64,000 nt of DNA, from contig NW_027459221.1 in the NCBI RefSeq assembly GCF_050624435.1, positions 186,001 to 250,000 of the forward strand, in the 5' to 3' direction. Below are positions 1-11,600 of the stretch, piece after piece. A program made the translations under genes and the position numbers. This DNA is from Tenrec ecaudatus (lineage: Eukaryota > Chordata > Mammalia > Afrosoricida > Tenrecidae). Numbering within the stretch: position 1 is the stretch's first letter; every line of letters begins with the position of its first letter. Under the pieces are notes generated by a model. It had not been told where the DNA came from. It made no database searches and saw nothing but the letters and a program-made list of their open reading frames with translations.

Positions 1-685
1 TTAATCCCCTAAGTCTATCTGTACTACATTTATCCTCAATTTATATATATAATTTATTTAAAATCCATAGCCATTGCATAAATTCTGGCTATTTATGTAC
101 CTATATCAAAAATAAAGGCTTAATCGAGCATGAAAGTATACATTTTCACTGCAAAAACAACAAATACAAGTTTTAAAATATTTCTCCCAATTTTTTCCCC
201 CAAAGACACAGTTTTGGTTTGTACTGCAAGAAAAGAAAGGCCAAAGGAATTTTTCCTACCATCTACCTTAAGATAGAAATTTTTCACTTAGACAAATAAA
301 ATGTTTTAATTCTAAAATTCATAAATATTAATAATATAGTTGACCATTTGAAAAGAAGTGACATCACATATTCTTTCAGCCAAAATACAGTCTTGGGTTC
401 AACCAACCCTGTAGCCAATTATATGTTGAAAATATTTGATGATGATGAATAGCCTTGTTTACTCTTGATGTCATTTATTACCCATTTCATCTCCACAATT
501 CTAAAAGTTACAAGTCCTGCTAGTCTTCAATCACTTAAAAAACTAATTTATCAATATCTGTAGAATTGAGTTTCAATCATCCACATTTCTCACCACTAGC
601 TCATCTCTCTGCCTCCATTAGTTCTTCTCTTCTGATGCATTTTCCATATTGCCAATAACCAAAACCACTTCCATTAAGTACATTT
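1..685. other. AT-rich intergenic DNA, no gene seen
   Basis: AT-rich sequence with stops in all frames. I see no repeat head or tail, splice-flanked coding block or RNA gene here. Confidence 0.5.
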
Positions 686-689
686 TGAT

Positions 690-838
690 TAAATGACCCT
701 ATAGGACGGAGAAAATTGCTCCCTATGGTTTACACAGCTGTAAATCTTTACAGAAGCGGCTATCTTTCTCCCTTAGAATGGCTGGTGTGTTTGAATTGCT
801 GACCATTAGGCTAGCAGCCCAATGCATAACTCCAGGCC
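690..838 (-). mobile_element. AfroSINE, truncated
   Basis: Read on the minus strand, the order is the anti-codon-like head, the 'gggagaaagat' block and the 'gtaaagatttacag' block, as in the tRNA-derived AfroSINE family mobilised by RTE LINEs. The 3' tail is missing. Confidence 0.7.
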
Positions 839-1214
839 TCATTTTACTGCCAATAAGTACTCCAAAATATAAAAACATCCCGCCACACCCCTACCTGAAA
901 ACCTCTACCTGATTCCAAATGCCTGTGGAATAATGCCGAAGTTTTTCTAATCCTAGAACCCACCATTGACATCTCCATACATAATCTTTCCAGTTGTGAT
1001 CATGAGTCTTAAGCCATTGTTTATCACCTGCCTGTGTGAGGGCTAATACTTCATACAAGGCTCGAACACCCACTCCCAACCCCCCAGTAGCATTTCTCTT
1101 TATGCTCCCATCTACGCAACACCAGTTTCACTTACCACATTGCATTCTATTCACTTGTGTTTCTTGGTCCTCTCACTGACATCTATCTAGTTGCTGCCCT
1201 ATGATTGTTTACTA

Positions 1215-1490
1215 CGATGCTTAAACGTACAGGCTCTTGAGCCAGACTTCCAGGGTTCAAGCTCTAGCTCTGCTCTTTACTGGCTATATCACCACTGACA
1301 AATCTCCTAACTTCAATTCTCCACTCACATGTTTGAGGTGGGGGGAGACAGCTCAGATCTCACACAATGATGAGGAGAGACAATTGCAAGCTAAGTGCTG
1401 AACATCATTCCTACTTCCATGGTATTGTAGTGGACAAATAATCATAATAGTAACAATACGACTGTTAGCACTATTATTATTTCTTGTAGA
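1215..1490 (+). mobile_element. MIR SINE
   Basis: Contains the MIR core order 'gagccagact..gggttcaagctctagctctgc..ttactggcta' followed by an AT-rich 3' part ending near 'ctattattat'. This is an ancient mammalian SINE and is strongly diverged. Confidence 0.65.
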
Positions 1491-1544
1491 AACAGCATAC
1501 AGGGACTCAGCCCTGGGTGTGTCAGGTACAGTTCCTCACTACAC

Positions 1545-1690
1545 CAAGAGCTCTGTACCATCATCATGCCCATTTTTGTTGGTGAGAACACTGGACGCAC
1601 AGAAAGCCTGAGTCCACAGTGATCGAACAGAGTATGAATCTCAGTCTGGCACCAGAGGCCTACTTCATCATCACATTTTGCTCACTGAGT
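1545..1690 (-). mobile_element. MIR SINE fragment
   Basis: Antisense MIR-like order ('cccatttttgttggtgagaa', then 'agaaagcctgagtcc..gaatctcagtctggcac'). Weak and old. Confidence 0.4.
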
Positions 1691-1734
1691 GCGTGCGCGC
1701 ACACTAACGCGCATAAAACGCTAGATCCAATAAA

Positions 1735-1850
1735 AACGACTGGTTCTGTGGGTTTCTGAGGCTGTCAATCTTTAAAAGAACAGAAAGCTTCCAGCTTTCT
1801 TCGGCAGAATGGAGGTGGATTCGAATTTACTTTAGTTCGTATTAGGCAAC
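1735..1850 (-). mobile_element. AfroSINE fragment
   Basis: Antisense 'gactggttctgtgggtttct' followed by the 'gaggctgtcaatctttaa' block. These are the reverse complements of the AfroSINE central blocks. Confidence 0.5.
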
Positions 1851-2215
1851 CTTTTACTTGGCTAAACAAAGGAAAAGCAACAAAGCTAAAAATGAAGCAA
1901 AACGGAAGGAAGTAGACTTTGAGGAAGCGCAATTGCTGAGTTGTACAGTAACTTCCTTCTTTCTCCCACAGTAACCTTTTGTTATGCTGTTACTTTCCCT
2001 TCCGGAACTTGGCTCACACCCTCAGGGGAATCTGAAGCAAACCGCGAAAAGAGCAGCCCAGGGGAGATCCCGCTCACCCTCCAGCCCCTTTCAGCCAAGC
2101 TCCCCGGACCTCCATCCCGCCCTCTGCCGTCCAGCCCGTCATATTAAAGGCGGGCAGCTGCCCTTCTGGCGTGTGGTGCAGTTCGCGGACCACCTCCGTC
2201 GCCTTTTCACAGAAC

Positions 2216-2314
2216 ATGGCGGGTAGACCTGGTACCGGGACCTCCTTGTCGGCCGCCCACTTGACCGAAGAGTCTGCGGGCTCCCTGCAGCCTAGTTCGC
2301 GCCGCGCTTATTAG
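2216..2314 (+). other. Short CpG-island ORF, possible first exon or uORF
   Basis: A 32-codon frame opens at an ATG in good context (gaacATGG), about 70 bp after the TATTAAA box. It starts [15 protein letters not shown] and closes with TAG. A possible splice donor (gcgcag|gtctag) follows at 2,320, after the stop. I do not recognise the peptide. It could be a complete short ORF, an upstream ORF or chance. Confidence 0.25.
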
Positions 2315-2436
2315 CGCAGGTCTAGGAAATCGCCTGCGCTTTGGCGGTAAAAATCCCCAACCAATGGGAAGGCAAGGACGCAGGTTGCGTGGCTACGGTG
2401 GTTGCAAAGGGACAATTCCATACGCGGTAGAGAAAT

Positions 2437-2534
2437 ATGACCGGAAGTGGGGAGGCGGTGACCGGTGCCTTCTTCCGGTGGAACGCGGCCCTCCGGAAAG
2501 AGTCCTTGGGGTTCCATTTGACTTTATCCATGAG
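2437..2534 (+). other. Candidate first coding exon of an unrecognised gene
   Basis: An ATG at 2,437 opens a frame of 32 codons plus two bases that runs without a stop into a strong donor (ATGAG|GTGAGA, GT at 2,535-2,536). The peptide begins MTGSGEAVTGAFFRW and ends near FHLTLSM. It lies at the 3' edge of the CpG island, over the ETS motif, as first exons often do. No following exon could be identified because the next kilobases are retrotransposons. The peptide is not recognised. It may be a true first exon, or the frame may be chance in GC-rich DNA. Confidence 0.3.
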
Positions 2535-2639
2535 GTGAGACGAATTTTCCAATACTAATCTGAGCACATAGTTTAGGGAGCAGCATAGCTTGGAATAGAT
2601 GTACCGCCCACACCCCCCGAAACTTCCTCTTTTCCCTTT

Positions 2640-2932
2640 TTTAAAAATAAAAATCATTCTATTGAGGGCTCATATAACTATCCATATGTACATACATTGT
2701 GTCACGCTCATTTGTACATTTTTGCCATCATTCTCAAAACATTTGCTTTCTCCTTACTCCCTTTATATCAGCTCCTCACTTTTTCCCCTGCTTCATGGAA
2801 CCTTGATCATTTATCAATTATTTTGTCATGTCTTACAGTGCCCACATCTCCCTTCATCCACTTTTCTGTTGTGCAACTCCATGGAGGGGGTTATATGTAA
2901 ATCCTTGTAATCAGTCCCCCCCTTTTTTTTAA
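2640..2932 (-). mobile_element. L1-like 3' end (family A)
   Basis: Reads antisense to a repeat that ends '..agttgtatgagcccctaataaaatg(A)n' elsewhere in the window. It carries an AATAAA signal just before the A-tail, as expected for an L1-type non-LTR element. Only the terminal ~290 bp is present. The subfamily cannot be named from the sequence alone. Confidence 0.55.
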
Positions 2933-3130
2933 ATCATTTTATTGGGGGCTTGTACAACCCTTATCACAATCAATACATCATTCCATTGTGTTTAGGACAT
3001 TTGTGCATTTGTTGACCTCATCATTCTCAACACATTTCCTTTCTAATTGAGCCCTTGGTATCAGCTCCTCGTTTTTCTATCTCCCTCCCTACCCCCTCCC
3101 TCCTAAACCCTTGTTAATATTGATAGGTTT
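2933..3130 (-). mobile_element. L1-like 3' end (family A), second copy
   Basis: A second antisense family-A terminus starts immediately after the first ('cattttattgggggcttgta'). It is more diverged and truncated after about 200 bp. Confidence 0.5.
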
Positions 3131-3194
3131 AGAATTAAGGTAGCAGATGGACATTGGACCTCCACTTCTTTTCTCCCTCAATTGCAAGAACACT

Positions 3195-3515
3195 TTGTTC
3201 TATTGAACTGGCATGCCGTGATGCTCACCTTAAAAGCTTGAAAATAAACAATCCGCGATCTAGCTCAGAAACAGCAAAGCCCACGTGGGAGAAGCACACC
3301 AGCATGTGTGATCACGAGGTGTTGAAGGGATCAGGCATTAAAGAACAAAAAAAATCACATCATTGTGAATGAGGAAGGGTATGGAGTAGGGACGAGGCCA
3401 AAACCCATCTGAAGGAAAGTGGACATCCCCTTACAGAACGGTTGTGGGAAGAGAAGAGGTGTTCAGGGTGCAGTGGAGCAACAATGAAACATACAGCTTT
3501 GCTCTAGTTATTTTC
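3195..3515 (+). mobile_element. L1-like 3' region (family A), sense fragment
   Basis: Sense-strand internal part of family A: 'gatctagctcagaaacagca', then 'gagaagcacaccagcatgtg', then 'atcacgaggtg'. The same blocks occur antisense at 4,045-4,550 and sense at 28,290-28,500. Confidence 0.5.
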
Positions 3516-3524
3516 TATTTGTTT

Positions 3525-4620
3525 ATGTATTTGTTTGTATCATTTTATCAGGAGCTTGCACATCTCTTATCACAACCCATACATACATTGTGCCGAGCAC
3601 ATTTCTACATTTGTTGCCATCATTATTCTCAAAACCTTTGCTTTCTACTTGAGCCCTTGGTATCAACTCCTCATTTTCTCCAACCCTCCCCGCTACCCCC
3701 TCCCTCATGAACCCTTGATAATTTATAAATTATTATTTTGTCATATCTTACACTGTCCGACTACTCCCTTCACCCACTTTTCTGTTGTCCTTCCCCCAGG
3801 GTGGAGGTTATGTAGGTCCTTGTAATCGGTCCCCCCTTAATACCCCACTTTCCCTCCACCCTCACGGTATAGCCATTCTTAGCACTGGTCCTAAAGAGAG
3901 CGTCTGACCTGGATTCCCTGTGTTTCAAGTTCCTATCTGTACCAGTGTACATCCTCTGGTCTAGCCAGATTTGTGCGGCAGAATTGGGATCATGATACAG
4001 GAGGGGGTTGGGAGAGGAAGCATTTAGGAATTAGAGGAAAGTTGTATGTTTCATCATTGCTACACTGCACCGACTGGATCATCTCCCGACAACCCTTCTG
4101 AAAGGGGATGACCACTTGCCTACACATGGTTCTTGGGTTCCCAATCTTCACTGCCCTCATTCACAATGATATAAATTTTTTGTTCTTTGATGCCTGATAC
4201 CTGATCCCTTTGAAACATCATGATCACACAGGCTGGTGTGCTTCTTCCATGTTGCCTTTGTTGCTTCTGAGCTAGATGGCTGCTTGTTTACCTTCAAGTC
4301 TTTAAGAGCCCAGACGCTATCTCTTTTGACAGCCAGGATTTGTTTCACCACATTTGTTTATGCGCCCATTTGTCTTCAGCAATCATATCGGGAAGGTGAG
4401 CACACAATTATATGACTTTTTTTGTTCTTTGATGCCTGATAACTGATCCCTTTGGCACCTCATGATCACACAGGCTGGTGTGATTCTTCCATGTGGGTTT
4501 TCTTGTTTCTGAGCTAGACAGCTGCTTATTTACTTTGAAGTCTCTAAGACCCTATATCTTTTGATAGCCATTTGTCTTCAGTGATCAGATCATTACACAC
4601 CTCTTTTTAACAAGTTTAAA
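3525..4620 (-). mobile_element. L1-like 3' region (family A), longest antisense copy
   Basis: Antisense family-A sequence covers the tail (3,530-3,830), the middle (3,830-4,120) and the upstream 'cacacaggctggtgtgcttc' block. That block occurs twice (4,228 and 4,470), so the element contains an internal repeat or a second insertion. No open frame is preserved. Confidence 0.5.
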
Positions 4621-4729
4621 CTATTGTATTATATGACATCTGAATTATATGTCAATAAAACTGAAAAAATTTTAAAGATTAAAGGAATATATGGAGTTGC
4701 TATACTAAAAAGAACTAGTCAATATTGCA

Positions 4730-4840
4730 TCATGTTAAGAGGTATCATATAAGAACCAAAGGTACTGAAAGAAGAAGTCCAAGTTGCACTGAAAGCATTA
4801 CTCAAAAACAAGGCTCCAGGAATTGTTGGAAAACCCACTG
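4730..4840 (+). mobile_element. RTE LINE reverse-transcriptase fragment
   Basis: The frame reads like KEEVQVALKALLKNKAPGIVG, the NKAPGxDG motif region of RTE/BovB reverse transcriptase. Only about 110 bp remains before the match is lost. Confidence 0.5.
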
Positions 4841-4869
4841 TAGGCAGTTACATAATCTAATAACTTGAG

Positions 4870-5380
4870 AAAGGGTAAAGTCTAGCCTGTCAATAGGGTC
4901 ACAGCGAATGAGGCCTCTGTGGGGCCTGGCTTTCTCCAGAGGATTTTGGGTATTCCTGTATTGCTATCTTGTGGTGGAACACACTGTCTCTTTTCTACAC
5001 AATCCTGTTGACAAACCACATGGAGACACACTGAGAGAGCCAGAGCCCTGGAGCTGGAGGAGCCACATAGTGACCCCTGCCAGCACCAAGATCCTTCACC
5101 GCTACTGGATCTACATGACTTTCCACCCACTGGTCTGTGATATTCTTGCATTTGGCATTATTGCATGGCTACATGAGTCTAAAGAGGAATTTATTGACCA
5201 GTATTGGACATAGGGGATAATATTGGACTTACGGACTTGATCTGGACTGGGCTGGGATGTTTCTCAATATACAATTGCTCTTTTATACAAAGCTCTTTCT
5301 TATACACATGAGTGTCTGTGAATTTGTTTCTCTGGTCTACCTGGACTAACACATTATGCTACCTGGAGTGGTGTACTAGA
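4870..5380 (+). mobile_element. Unclassified interspersed repeat with 'ctggtctacctggactaaca' end
   Basis: The terminal block (gaatttgtttctctgg..actaaca) recurs at 36,375-36,415, so this is a dispersed repeat. The frame at 4,908-5,213 has no recognisable domain. I do not name the family. Confidence 0.4.
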
Positions 5381-5784
5381 GAAACAAATCACAAAGATGG
5401 AGAGTGGATGCTTGTTTGACGTCTGCTCATGGTAGTACTTTTTTGGCTAGCCAGAGGTTAGATCTGGCCATTCAGTTTGCTGGGTTGTTTTATGGAAAAA
5501 ATACAGGAAGTTAAACTTTTTATGATTTCCTTTGATTGCTGTCTTTGGTGATTCCTGTACTAACTGGTAAAAATGAATGTGATTAATGCATATTTGGAGC
5601 TCAGGGGTAGAAATCCAGATTGGAGACTGGAAAGTCAACTCGGTGCTCCTCAAGGGGACAGGCACTCCCCTCTCTGGATCTCACTTTTAACATCGATACA
5701 CAAAGGTCGATTCTGTGAGGGTCACAGACTGGGGACTCCCATGGCCAAATGAGGACCTGTGTGGACTCTGGTTGGCCTGCTTAT

Positions 5785-6012
5785 TCACTGCCATCTAGAA
5801 GATTCCAACTCACAGTGACCCTGTAAGACCGAGCGGAACTGCCCCTGTGGGTTTCCGAGGCTGAAATTCTATATGGACTAGAAGGTCTCATCTCTGCACA
5901 GCCCCCCACCCTATCCCCCAACCCCCGCTCCCCCAGTGTGACTGGTGGTTTCAAACTACTGACCTTCTAGTTAGCTGCCCAACACATAACCCACTGTGCC
6001 ATCAGGGCTCTT
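5785..6012 (-). mobile_element. AfroSINE
   Basis: Nearly full-length antisense copy, from 'ccactgtgccatcagggctc' at the head to 'actgccatctagaagattcc' at the tail. A C-rich expansion interrupts it near 5,905-5,935. Confidence 0.75.
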
Positions 6013-6014
6013 TG

Positions 6015-7080
6015 GCCTACTTGGCTTCTATCCAATGTTATTGAATCGCCTTTGAAAAAATCAGGAGGTTTTTAAGAAAACAGGAATTTTGACTTTCTCT
6101 AGAAAAATCGATCTGGCATCACTGGAACCTAAACTAGAGGATCCACAATTCCACGTGGCTCTGGGAATCTCAACATTTCTTCCTCCTGCTCAAAGTAAAA
6201 TGGTTTAAGGGGACCTTTCACAGCTGGTGGGCTGGTCTCCTTTCTAGAAAGTTGCCTCTGTAAAGAAAATGCATCTTTCTTCCCTTTTACCTAGTTGGGG
6301 GTGGTGAGGGTAGCAGGAGCTATTGGGTTAAGAAAAAACAGTCCAGGTAGCTTCAGTCTGCCCTGCCAGGGCTTTAGAGGCCAAGCCTTTTTTGCTCCAG
6401 CTGACTGACCTGCTGTTTCCAGGGCAGCCCCACCATCTGTTCCCAGATGCAGGGAGGGAGCCGACTTTCCTCCATCACACCTGCCCCAAACTCAGGCCCA
6501 GAACTACTGTCTAAACACAGAACAACTTTTGTCTGTGGCCAAATGTGGGACCCCAAATTTCTTCCCTCTTTCCCGATACTCCTTCAGTGACTTGATGACC
6601 TGGGCCAGGCTGAGATGAATTAGCTTGCTCCTCACAGCTGGCTGCTGGGTTCCAGTCAACTCCCAGAGGCCACTGGCTGTGCCCATCAGTAGAAGTGGGA
6701 GTTGAGAACCCTCAGCTCTTGGCTGAGCAGCTCTGTCAGTCTGTAGCTGTTGACTGTAGCTGCTTCTGACAGCCAGTCTAGCTGGTGCTTTAAGTCATTT
6801 CAGTCGCTCCACCTCAGCTGTGATTAGTCTAGTCTCTGTAGCCTCAGAGGGAGGGGAAAACAAAACACCTCAATGACTTTGAATCAGAGTGGGTTATCCT
6901 CTTTTAAAAGGCAGAAAGTCTGAATTGGAGGATATTTTTGGGGGGTCTCTTTTATGCATTTCACATTTATGAAATAAGAACTAACAGTATTTGTTCCAGT
7001 AAGTGGATCAGAACCACCTAAGGGCACACTCCTCCCACCAGGCCACGCCTCACTAAGAATAGAGGTCCATCACTTGTCTG
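6015..7080. other. Intergenic DNA, no gene seen
   Basis: Non-repetitive by eye. Open frames on the minus strand at 6,374-6,686 are about 60 codons with no domain and no splice-supported context. Confidence 0.45.
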
Positions 7081-8009
7081 GCATTTTGTGGTACTGTGGT
7101 GACTTTTGTTTTGTGAGATACTGGGAGCTATGTGATTGGCATTTCATATACCAGCAGGGTCACCCAAAGAGCTTCCAGACAAAGAACAGACAATGAAGAA
7201 GGAATTGGCTGCCTGCATGGGAAGAATGAGCCATTGAAAACCCTATGGGTAGCAGCAACACTGTCAGTTACTAGACCCCCCATGAACAACAGAAGAACAT
7301 TGTCAGAACGTGTGCCAGAAGATGAGCTCTTCAACTTGGAAAGTACTCAAAATACGGCTGAGGAAGAGGAAGAGCTGACTTTTCATAGGCAAGTCGACCA
7401 TAATGATGCAAATCGAGTATAGCCATCAGGACCTTCATTTGCTGATGGGGCACAACTCAAAATGAGGAGAAACAGTTCAAATCGTCATTAATAATTGAAA
7501 CTTGGGATGTATGAAATATGAATCTAGGGACATTGGAAGTCATTAAAAATGAAATGGAATACATAAAGATTGATATTGTAAGCATTAGTTAGCTGAAATG
7601 GACTGATATTGACCATTTTGAAACAGAAAATCTTACGGTTTACTCTGCTGGAAATGACACAATCAAGAGAAACAACATTGCATTCATCATCAAAAGGACA
7701 TTTTAAGATCTATTTTAATGTACAATGCTATCTTTGATAGGATGCTATCTATGCCCCTTCAAGGAGAACCAATCAATACAACTATTGTTCAAATTTATGC
7801 ACCAACCACCCAAAGCTGGTGATGCAGAAATTGAATAATTCTACCACCATATTCAGTCCCAAATTTGTCAGACTTGCTATCAAAATGCTATTGGAATGCA
7901 AAAGTTGAAAACAAAGAGGAAGGATCAGTAGTTGAAAAATATGGTCTTGGTGATAGAAACCAAGCTGGAGATCGCATGACAGAGTTTGCAAGACCAATAA
8001 ATTGCTGAT

Positions 8010-8097
8010 AGCATATACTATATTTTCCAACTTCTGTTCTTTCCTCTTTGGTTCCAACATTTGCACTCCAATCACCAATAATTACCAATTTATCTTG
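8010..8097 (-). other. Inverted segment inside the RTE endonuclease region
   Basis: On the minus strand this reads VIIGDWSANVGTKEERTEVGKY, the conserved GDWNAKVG catalytic motif of RTE endonucleases. The plus strand just upstream (about 7,885-7,990) carries a second version, YWNAKVENKEEGSVVEKYG. The motif is therefore present twice, in opposite orientations. Confidence 0.6.
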
Positions 8098-9157
8098 ATT
8101 GGATGTTAGAATTTTGCATGATTAATGATTTCTTCAAACATTTCATCAACAACAAAAAAGGTGACCATAAATGTGGACTTCTCCAGATGGAATACATGGA
8201 AATCAAATTGACTACACCTGTGGGAAGAGACAATAAAAGAAGCTCAATATCAGCAACTGAAACCAGTCCAGGGACTGATTGTGGAACAGATCAGCAATTG
8301 TTCATATGTGAGCTCAAGTTGAAGTTCAAGAAAATGCAAACAAGTACACGAGAGTCGATATACAACCTTGATAATAACCAACCAAATTTTGAGAACATCT
8401 CTGAATAAAGCACAGTGTCATTATAAAAAAAAGGAAATAAAGAAAAGATACAAGTGCATGTCCAAAGAGACTCTGAAACTTACTCTTAATCAGAGAGTAG
8501 CTAAAGCAAAAGGAAGAAATGATGAAGTAAAGAGCTAAATAGAAAATTTCAAAGGACAACTCGAGAATACAAAGTAAAATATTATCACAAAATGTGCAAA
8601 AGCCTAGAGTTAGAAAACCAAAACAGAACATATTCAGCATATCTTAAACTGAAAGAACTGAAGAAAAATGTCAAGTCTTGAGGTGCAATATTAAAAAATT
8701 CTATGGGCAAAATATTGAATGATGAAGGAAACATCTGAGGAAGATGGAAACAATATGGAGTCACTGTATCAAAAAGAATAGACCAACATTCAACCATTTC
8801 AGGAGGTAACATATGAGCAAGAACCAATGGTCAGGAAAGAAGAAATTCAAGATGCATGGAAAGCACTAGCCCAAAACAAGATGCCAGGAATTGCTGGAAT
8901 ATCTATTGAAATGTTTCCACAAGCTGATAAAGCACTGGCAGCACTCACTCATCTATGTCAGGAAATTTGGAATACAGCTACTTGGCTGACGGACTGGAAA
9001 AGATCCATATGTGTATACATACCAAAGAAGGGAGACCAACAGAATGGTCAAATTATGTAACACTATCATTGGCATCACATGTGAGTCAAATTGTACTGAA
9101 GCTAATACAACAACAGTTGCATTGATTCATTGACAGAAAGTTACCATATTCAGCATT

Positions 9158-9365
9158 CAAGAGCCATCGTGGCACAGTGGTTACAGGTTGGATTGCAAAC
9201 CCCAAGGTCAGCAGTTCAAAACCACCAGTCACTCCGTGGGAGAAAGGCAAGGTTTTCTACTCCCATAATGAGTTACAGTCTCAGAAACTCACAGGGGCAG
9301 TTAGTTCTACCCTATACTATAGGGTCAGGATGAGTTGTCATCAACTACAAGGCAGTGAGTTGGTT
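9158..9365 (+). mobile_element. AfroSINE nested in RTE
   Basis: Full-length sense copy from 'gccatcgtggcacagtggtt' to 'caaggcagtgagttggttt'. It interrupts the reverse transcriptase frame of the host LINE, so it is younger than the LINE. Confidence 0.8.
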
Positions 9366-10517
9366 TCCCAGAGATTTAAGCCAGATTCAGAAGAGGATGT
9401 GGAACAAAGGATATCAGATATCAGATGGATCTTGCCTGAAAGCAGTGAATACCCTAAAGATGGTTACTTATGTTTTATTAACACCCAAGCTATCTGACTG
9501 TGTGGATCATAAGAAAACATGGATAGTTTTGAGAAGAGAATTCCAGAACACTTATAGAACAAGGGTAGATTGCATGGTTTAAGAACCAAGAAAGGTGTGC
9601 ATCCTGGTTGCACCCACTTATTATACTTTTTCAATTGTATGGTGAGCAAATAATCAGAGAAGCCAAATTATATGAAGAAGAACACAGAATCAGATTTGGA
9701 GGAAATATTATTAACTACCTGCTATATGCAGACGACACAGTTTGGCTTGCTGACAAGGATGGGGGACTTGAAGCACTTGCTGGTGAAGATCAAGGATTGC
9801 AGCCTTCAATGTGGGATACAACTCAACACAAAGAAAACCAAAATCCTCACAACTGAACCAATAGGTAACATGATGATAAATCGAGAAAAACCTGAAGTTG
9901 TCAAGGATTTTGTCTTGTCTGGATCCACAAGCAATGCTCCTGGAAGCAGCAGTCAAGAGATGAAAAGATACATTGCACTGGGTAGATCTGCTGCATAAGA
10001 GCTCTTTAGAATGTTGAAAAGTTAGGATGTTACTTTAAGCAGGAAGTACACCTGATCCAAACCATAGTATTTTCATTTGCCTCATCTGCATGTGAAAAGC
10101 TTGCCATAGAGTGAATAAGACCCAGGTAAACTGTATGAATTTGAACCATGGTACTGGCAAAGAATATTGACAGTACCATGGACTGCCAAAAGAACAAACA
10201 AAATCTGTCTTGGAAGTACGGCCAGAATTCCCATTAGAAGTAAGGATGGTGAGACTTTGGACATGTTGTCAGTGGAGACCAGTCCCTGGAGAGGCATCAT
10301 GCTTAGAAAAATGGAAGGGCTGTGAAAAAAGGTTGAAGGCCCTTGAAGAGCTGGATTGACACAGTGACGACAACAAGAGGACTGAGCATAGGAACACTTG
10401 GGTGGATGGAGGAGGAGCTGTTATTGTTACATTCTGCTGTGAATAGGTTTGCCATGGACCAGAACCAACTGGATGGCAAACTAACAACAACAACAACAAC
10501 AACAGGGAGAGACATTA

Positions 10518-10677
10518 AAAAGCCAAACTCACTGCCATTGAGTTGACCTTGATTCAGAGCAACCCTGGAGGACAGGGTAGGACTGGCACCCGTGAGTTTC
10601 CCGAGAGTGTAACTTTTCACAGGAGGGGAAAGCCCCTTTAACCTACTACTTAGCAGCCCAGCCCATCACCAGGGCTC
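10518..10677 (-). mobile_element. AfroSINE
   Basis: Antisense copy directly downstream of the RTE tail. It runs from 'ccaaactcactgccattgag' to 'catcaccagggctcc' and has lost part of the middle. Confidence 0.7.
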
Positions 10678-10689
10678 CACAAGGATAGA

Positions 10690-11276
10690 GAGAAACACTG
10701 TTAGGGCTGGATAGGGCAGAGGCTGTACACTGGTACAAATGAGGGCTGGAGGTACAGGGAATCCTTGGTGGACGATACCTTCAGGACCAAGGGTGTGAGG
10801 GGCGATGCTGGGAGAGTGGAGGGTGAGTGGGTTGGAAAGGGGGAACTGATTACAGGATCCACATGGGACCTCTTCCCTGGGAGAGGGACAGCAGAGAACC
10901 GGGGAAGGGAGACTCCGGATAGGGCAAGATATGACAAAATAACGATGTATAAATTACCAAGGGCACATGAGGGAGGGGGGGAAGGGGAGGGAGGGGAAAA
11001 AAAGAGGACCTGATGCAAAGGGCTTAAGTGGAGAGCAAATGCTTTGAGAATGATTGGGGTAGGGAATGTATGGATGTGCTTTATACAATTGATGTATGAA
11101 TATGTATGGATTGTGATAAGAGTTGTATGAGTCCCTAATAAAATGTAAAAAAGGAAAAGAGGAGAAAAAAATTATTAGGGCAAAGACTGTACAGATGTGC
11201 TTTACACAATTGATGTATGTATATGTATGAACTGTGATAAGAGTTGTATGAGCCCCTAATAAATTGTTAAAAAAAA
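10690..11276 (+). mobile_element. L1-like 3' end (family A) with duplicated tail
   Basis: Sense copy of the family-A 3' region ending 'cccctaataaaatg' plus A-rich DNA at about 11,150. A second ~110-bp copy of the terminus follows (11,165-11,276), again ending in AATAAA-type sequence and A's. The same double tail occurs at 33,300-33,547. Confidence 0.55.
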
Positions 11277-11344
11277 TGATCCTCAATTCTATCTGAATCC
11301 TTGCCAGAGCTGCAAGTTGCCTTAATAAACACGTGCAAAAAAAG

Positions 11345-11600
11345 TACCTCTGGCAGCAGACCGCTCAGGTTCAAATCCAGGCTCTCTAACTTATTGACTA
11401 TGTGACCTTGGGCAAACCTGGACCTCTCTGTGCTTCCAAAGACTCACTTTCCAAAAGGGAAGTCATAAGCCAACTTTTCTTATTCCTCACTGGGTTGCTT
11501 TGAAGATGAAATGAGACATCTGTCTAAAAATGCTTCTGACCATCCCTTGGTTCTCAGAGCTCCACAAATGCTATGGATTATTGTTATAAGATTATGAATG
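11345..11600 (+). mobile_element. MIR SINE (S1 copy)
   Basis: Contains 'ggttcaaatccaggctctct', 'gtgaccttgggcaaacctgg' and 'cctctctgtgcttccaaaga' in MIR order. It is duplicated with its flanks in S2, so it predates the duplication. Confidence 0.75.

Larger units (their letters stand above)
2035..2540. promoter_or_regulatory. CpG island / candidate housekeeping promoter
   Basis: I count roughly 39 CpG in about 480 bp, close to the number expected from base composition, whereas the rest of the window is CpG-depleted. Motifs seen: a TATTAAA at 2,142-2,148, a CCAAT at 2,361-2,365, an ETS-type ACCGGAAGTG at 2,440-2,449 and an inverted CTTCCGG at 2,472-2,478. This is the usual composition of a constitutive, often bidirectional, mammalian promoter. 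No downstream gene is recognised, because the DNA to the right is repeat-packed. Promoter function is inferred from composition. Confidence 0.6.
7085..10505 (+). mobile_element. RTE (BovB-like) LINE, nearly full length, decayed
   Basis: The 5' part runs into an apurinic endonuclease domain: frame pieces WDV..NLGTLEVIKNEME, LKWTDIDHFE and IVQIYAPTT at 7,510-7,820. The reverse transcriptase follows (8,820-9,060, NKMPGIAG..; 9,480-9,590), then the catalytic YADDT at about 9,725, the C-terminal KTKILTTEPIG block at 9,835, and a 3' end in AAC repeats at 10,483-10,503. Many stops and frameshifts break it, so it cannot encode enzyme. An AfroSINE sits inside it (9,158-9,365), and a short stretch near 8,010-8,097 is inverted. 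RTE elements are the presumed mobilisers of AfroSINEs, with which they share their 3' end. Confidence 0.85.

Noticed and set aside
8585..8827. Hydrophobic minus-strand frames at 8,326-8,827
   Set aside because: Antisense to the A-rich RTE coding region, which yields F/L/S-rich shadows.
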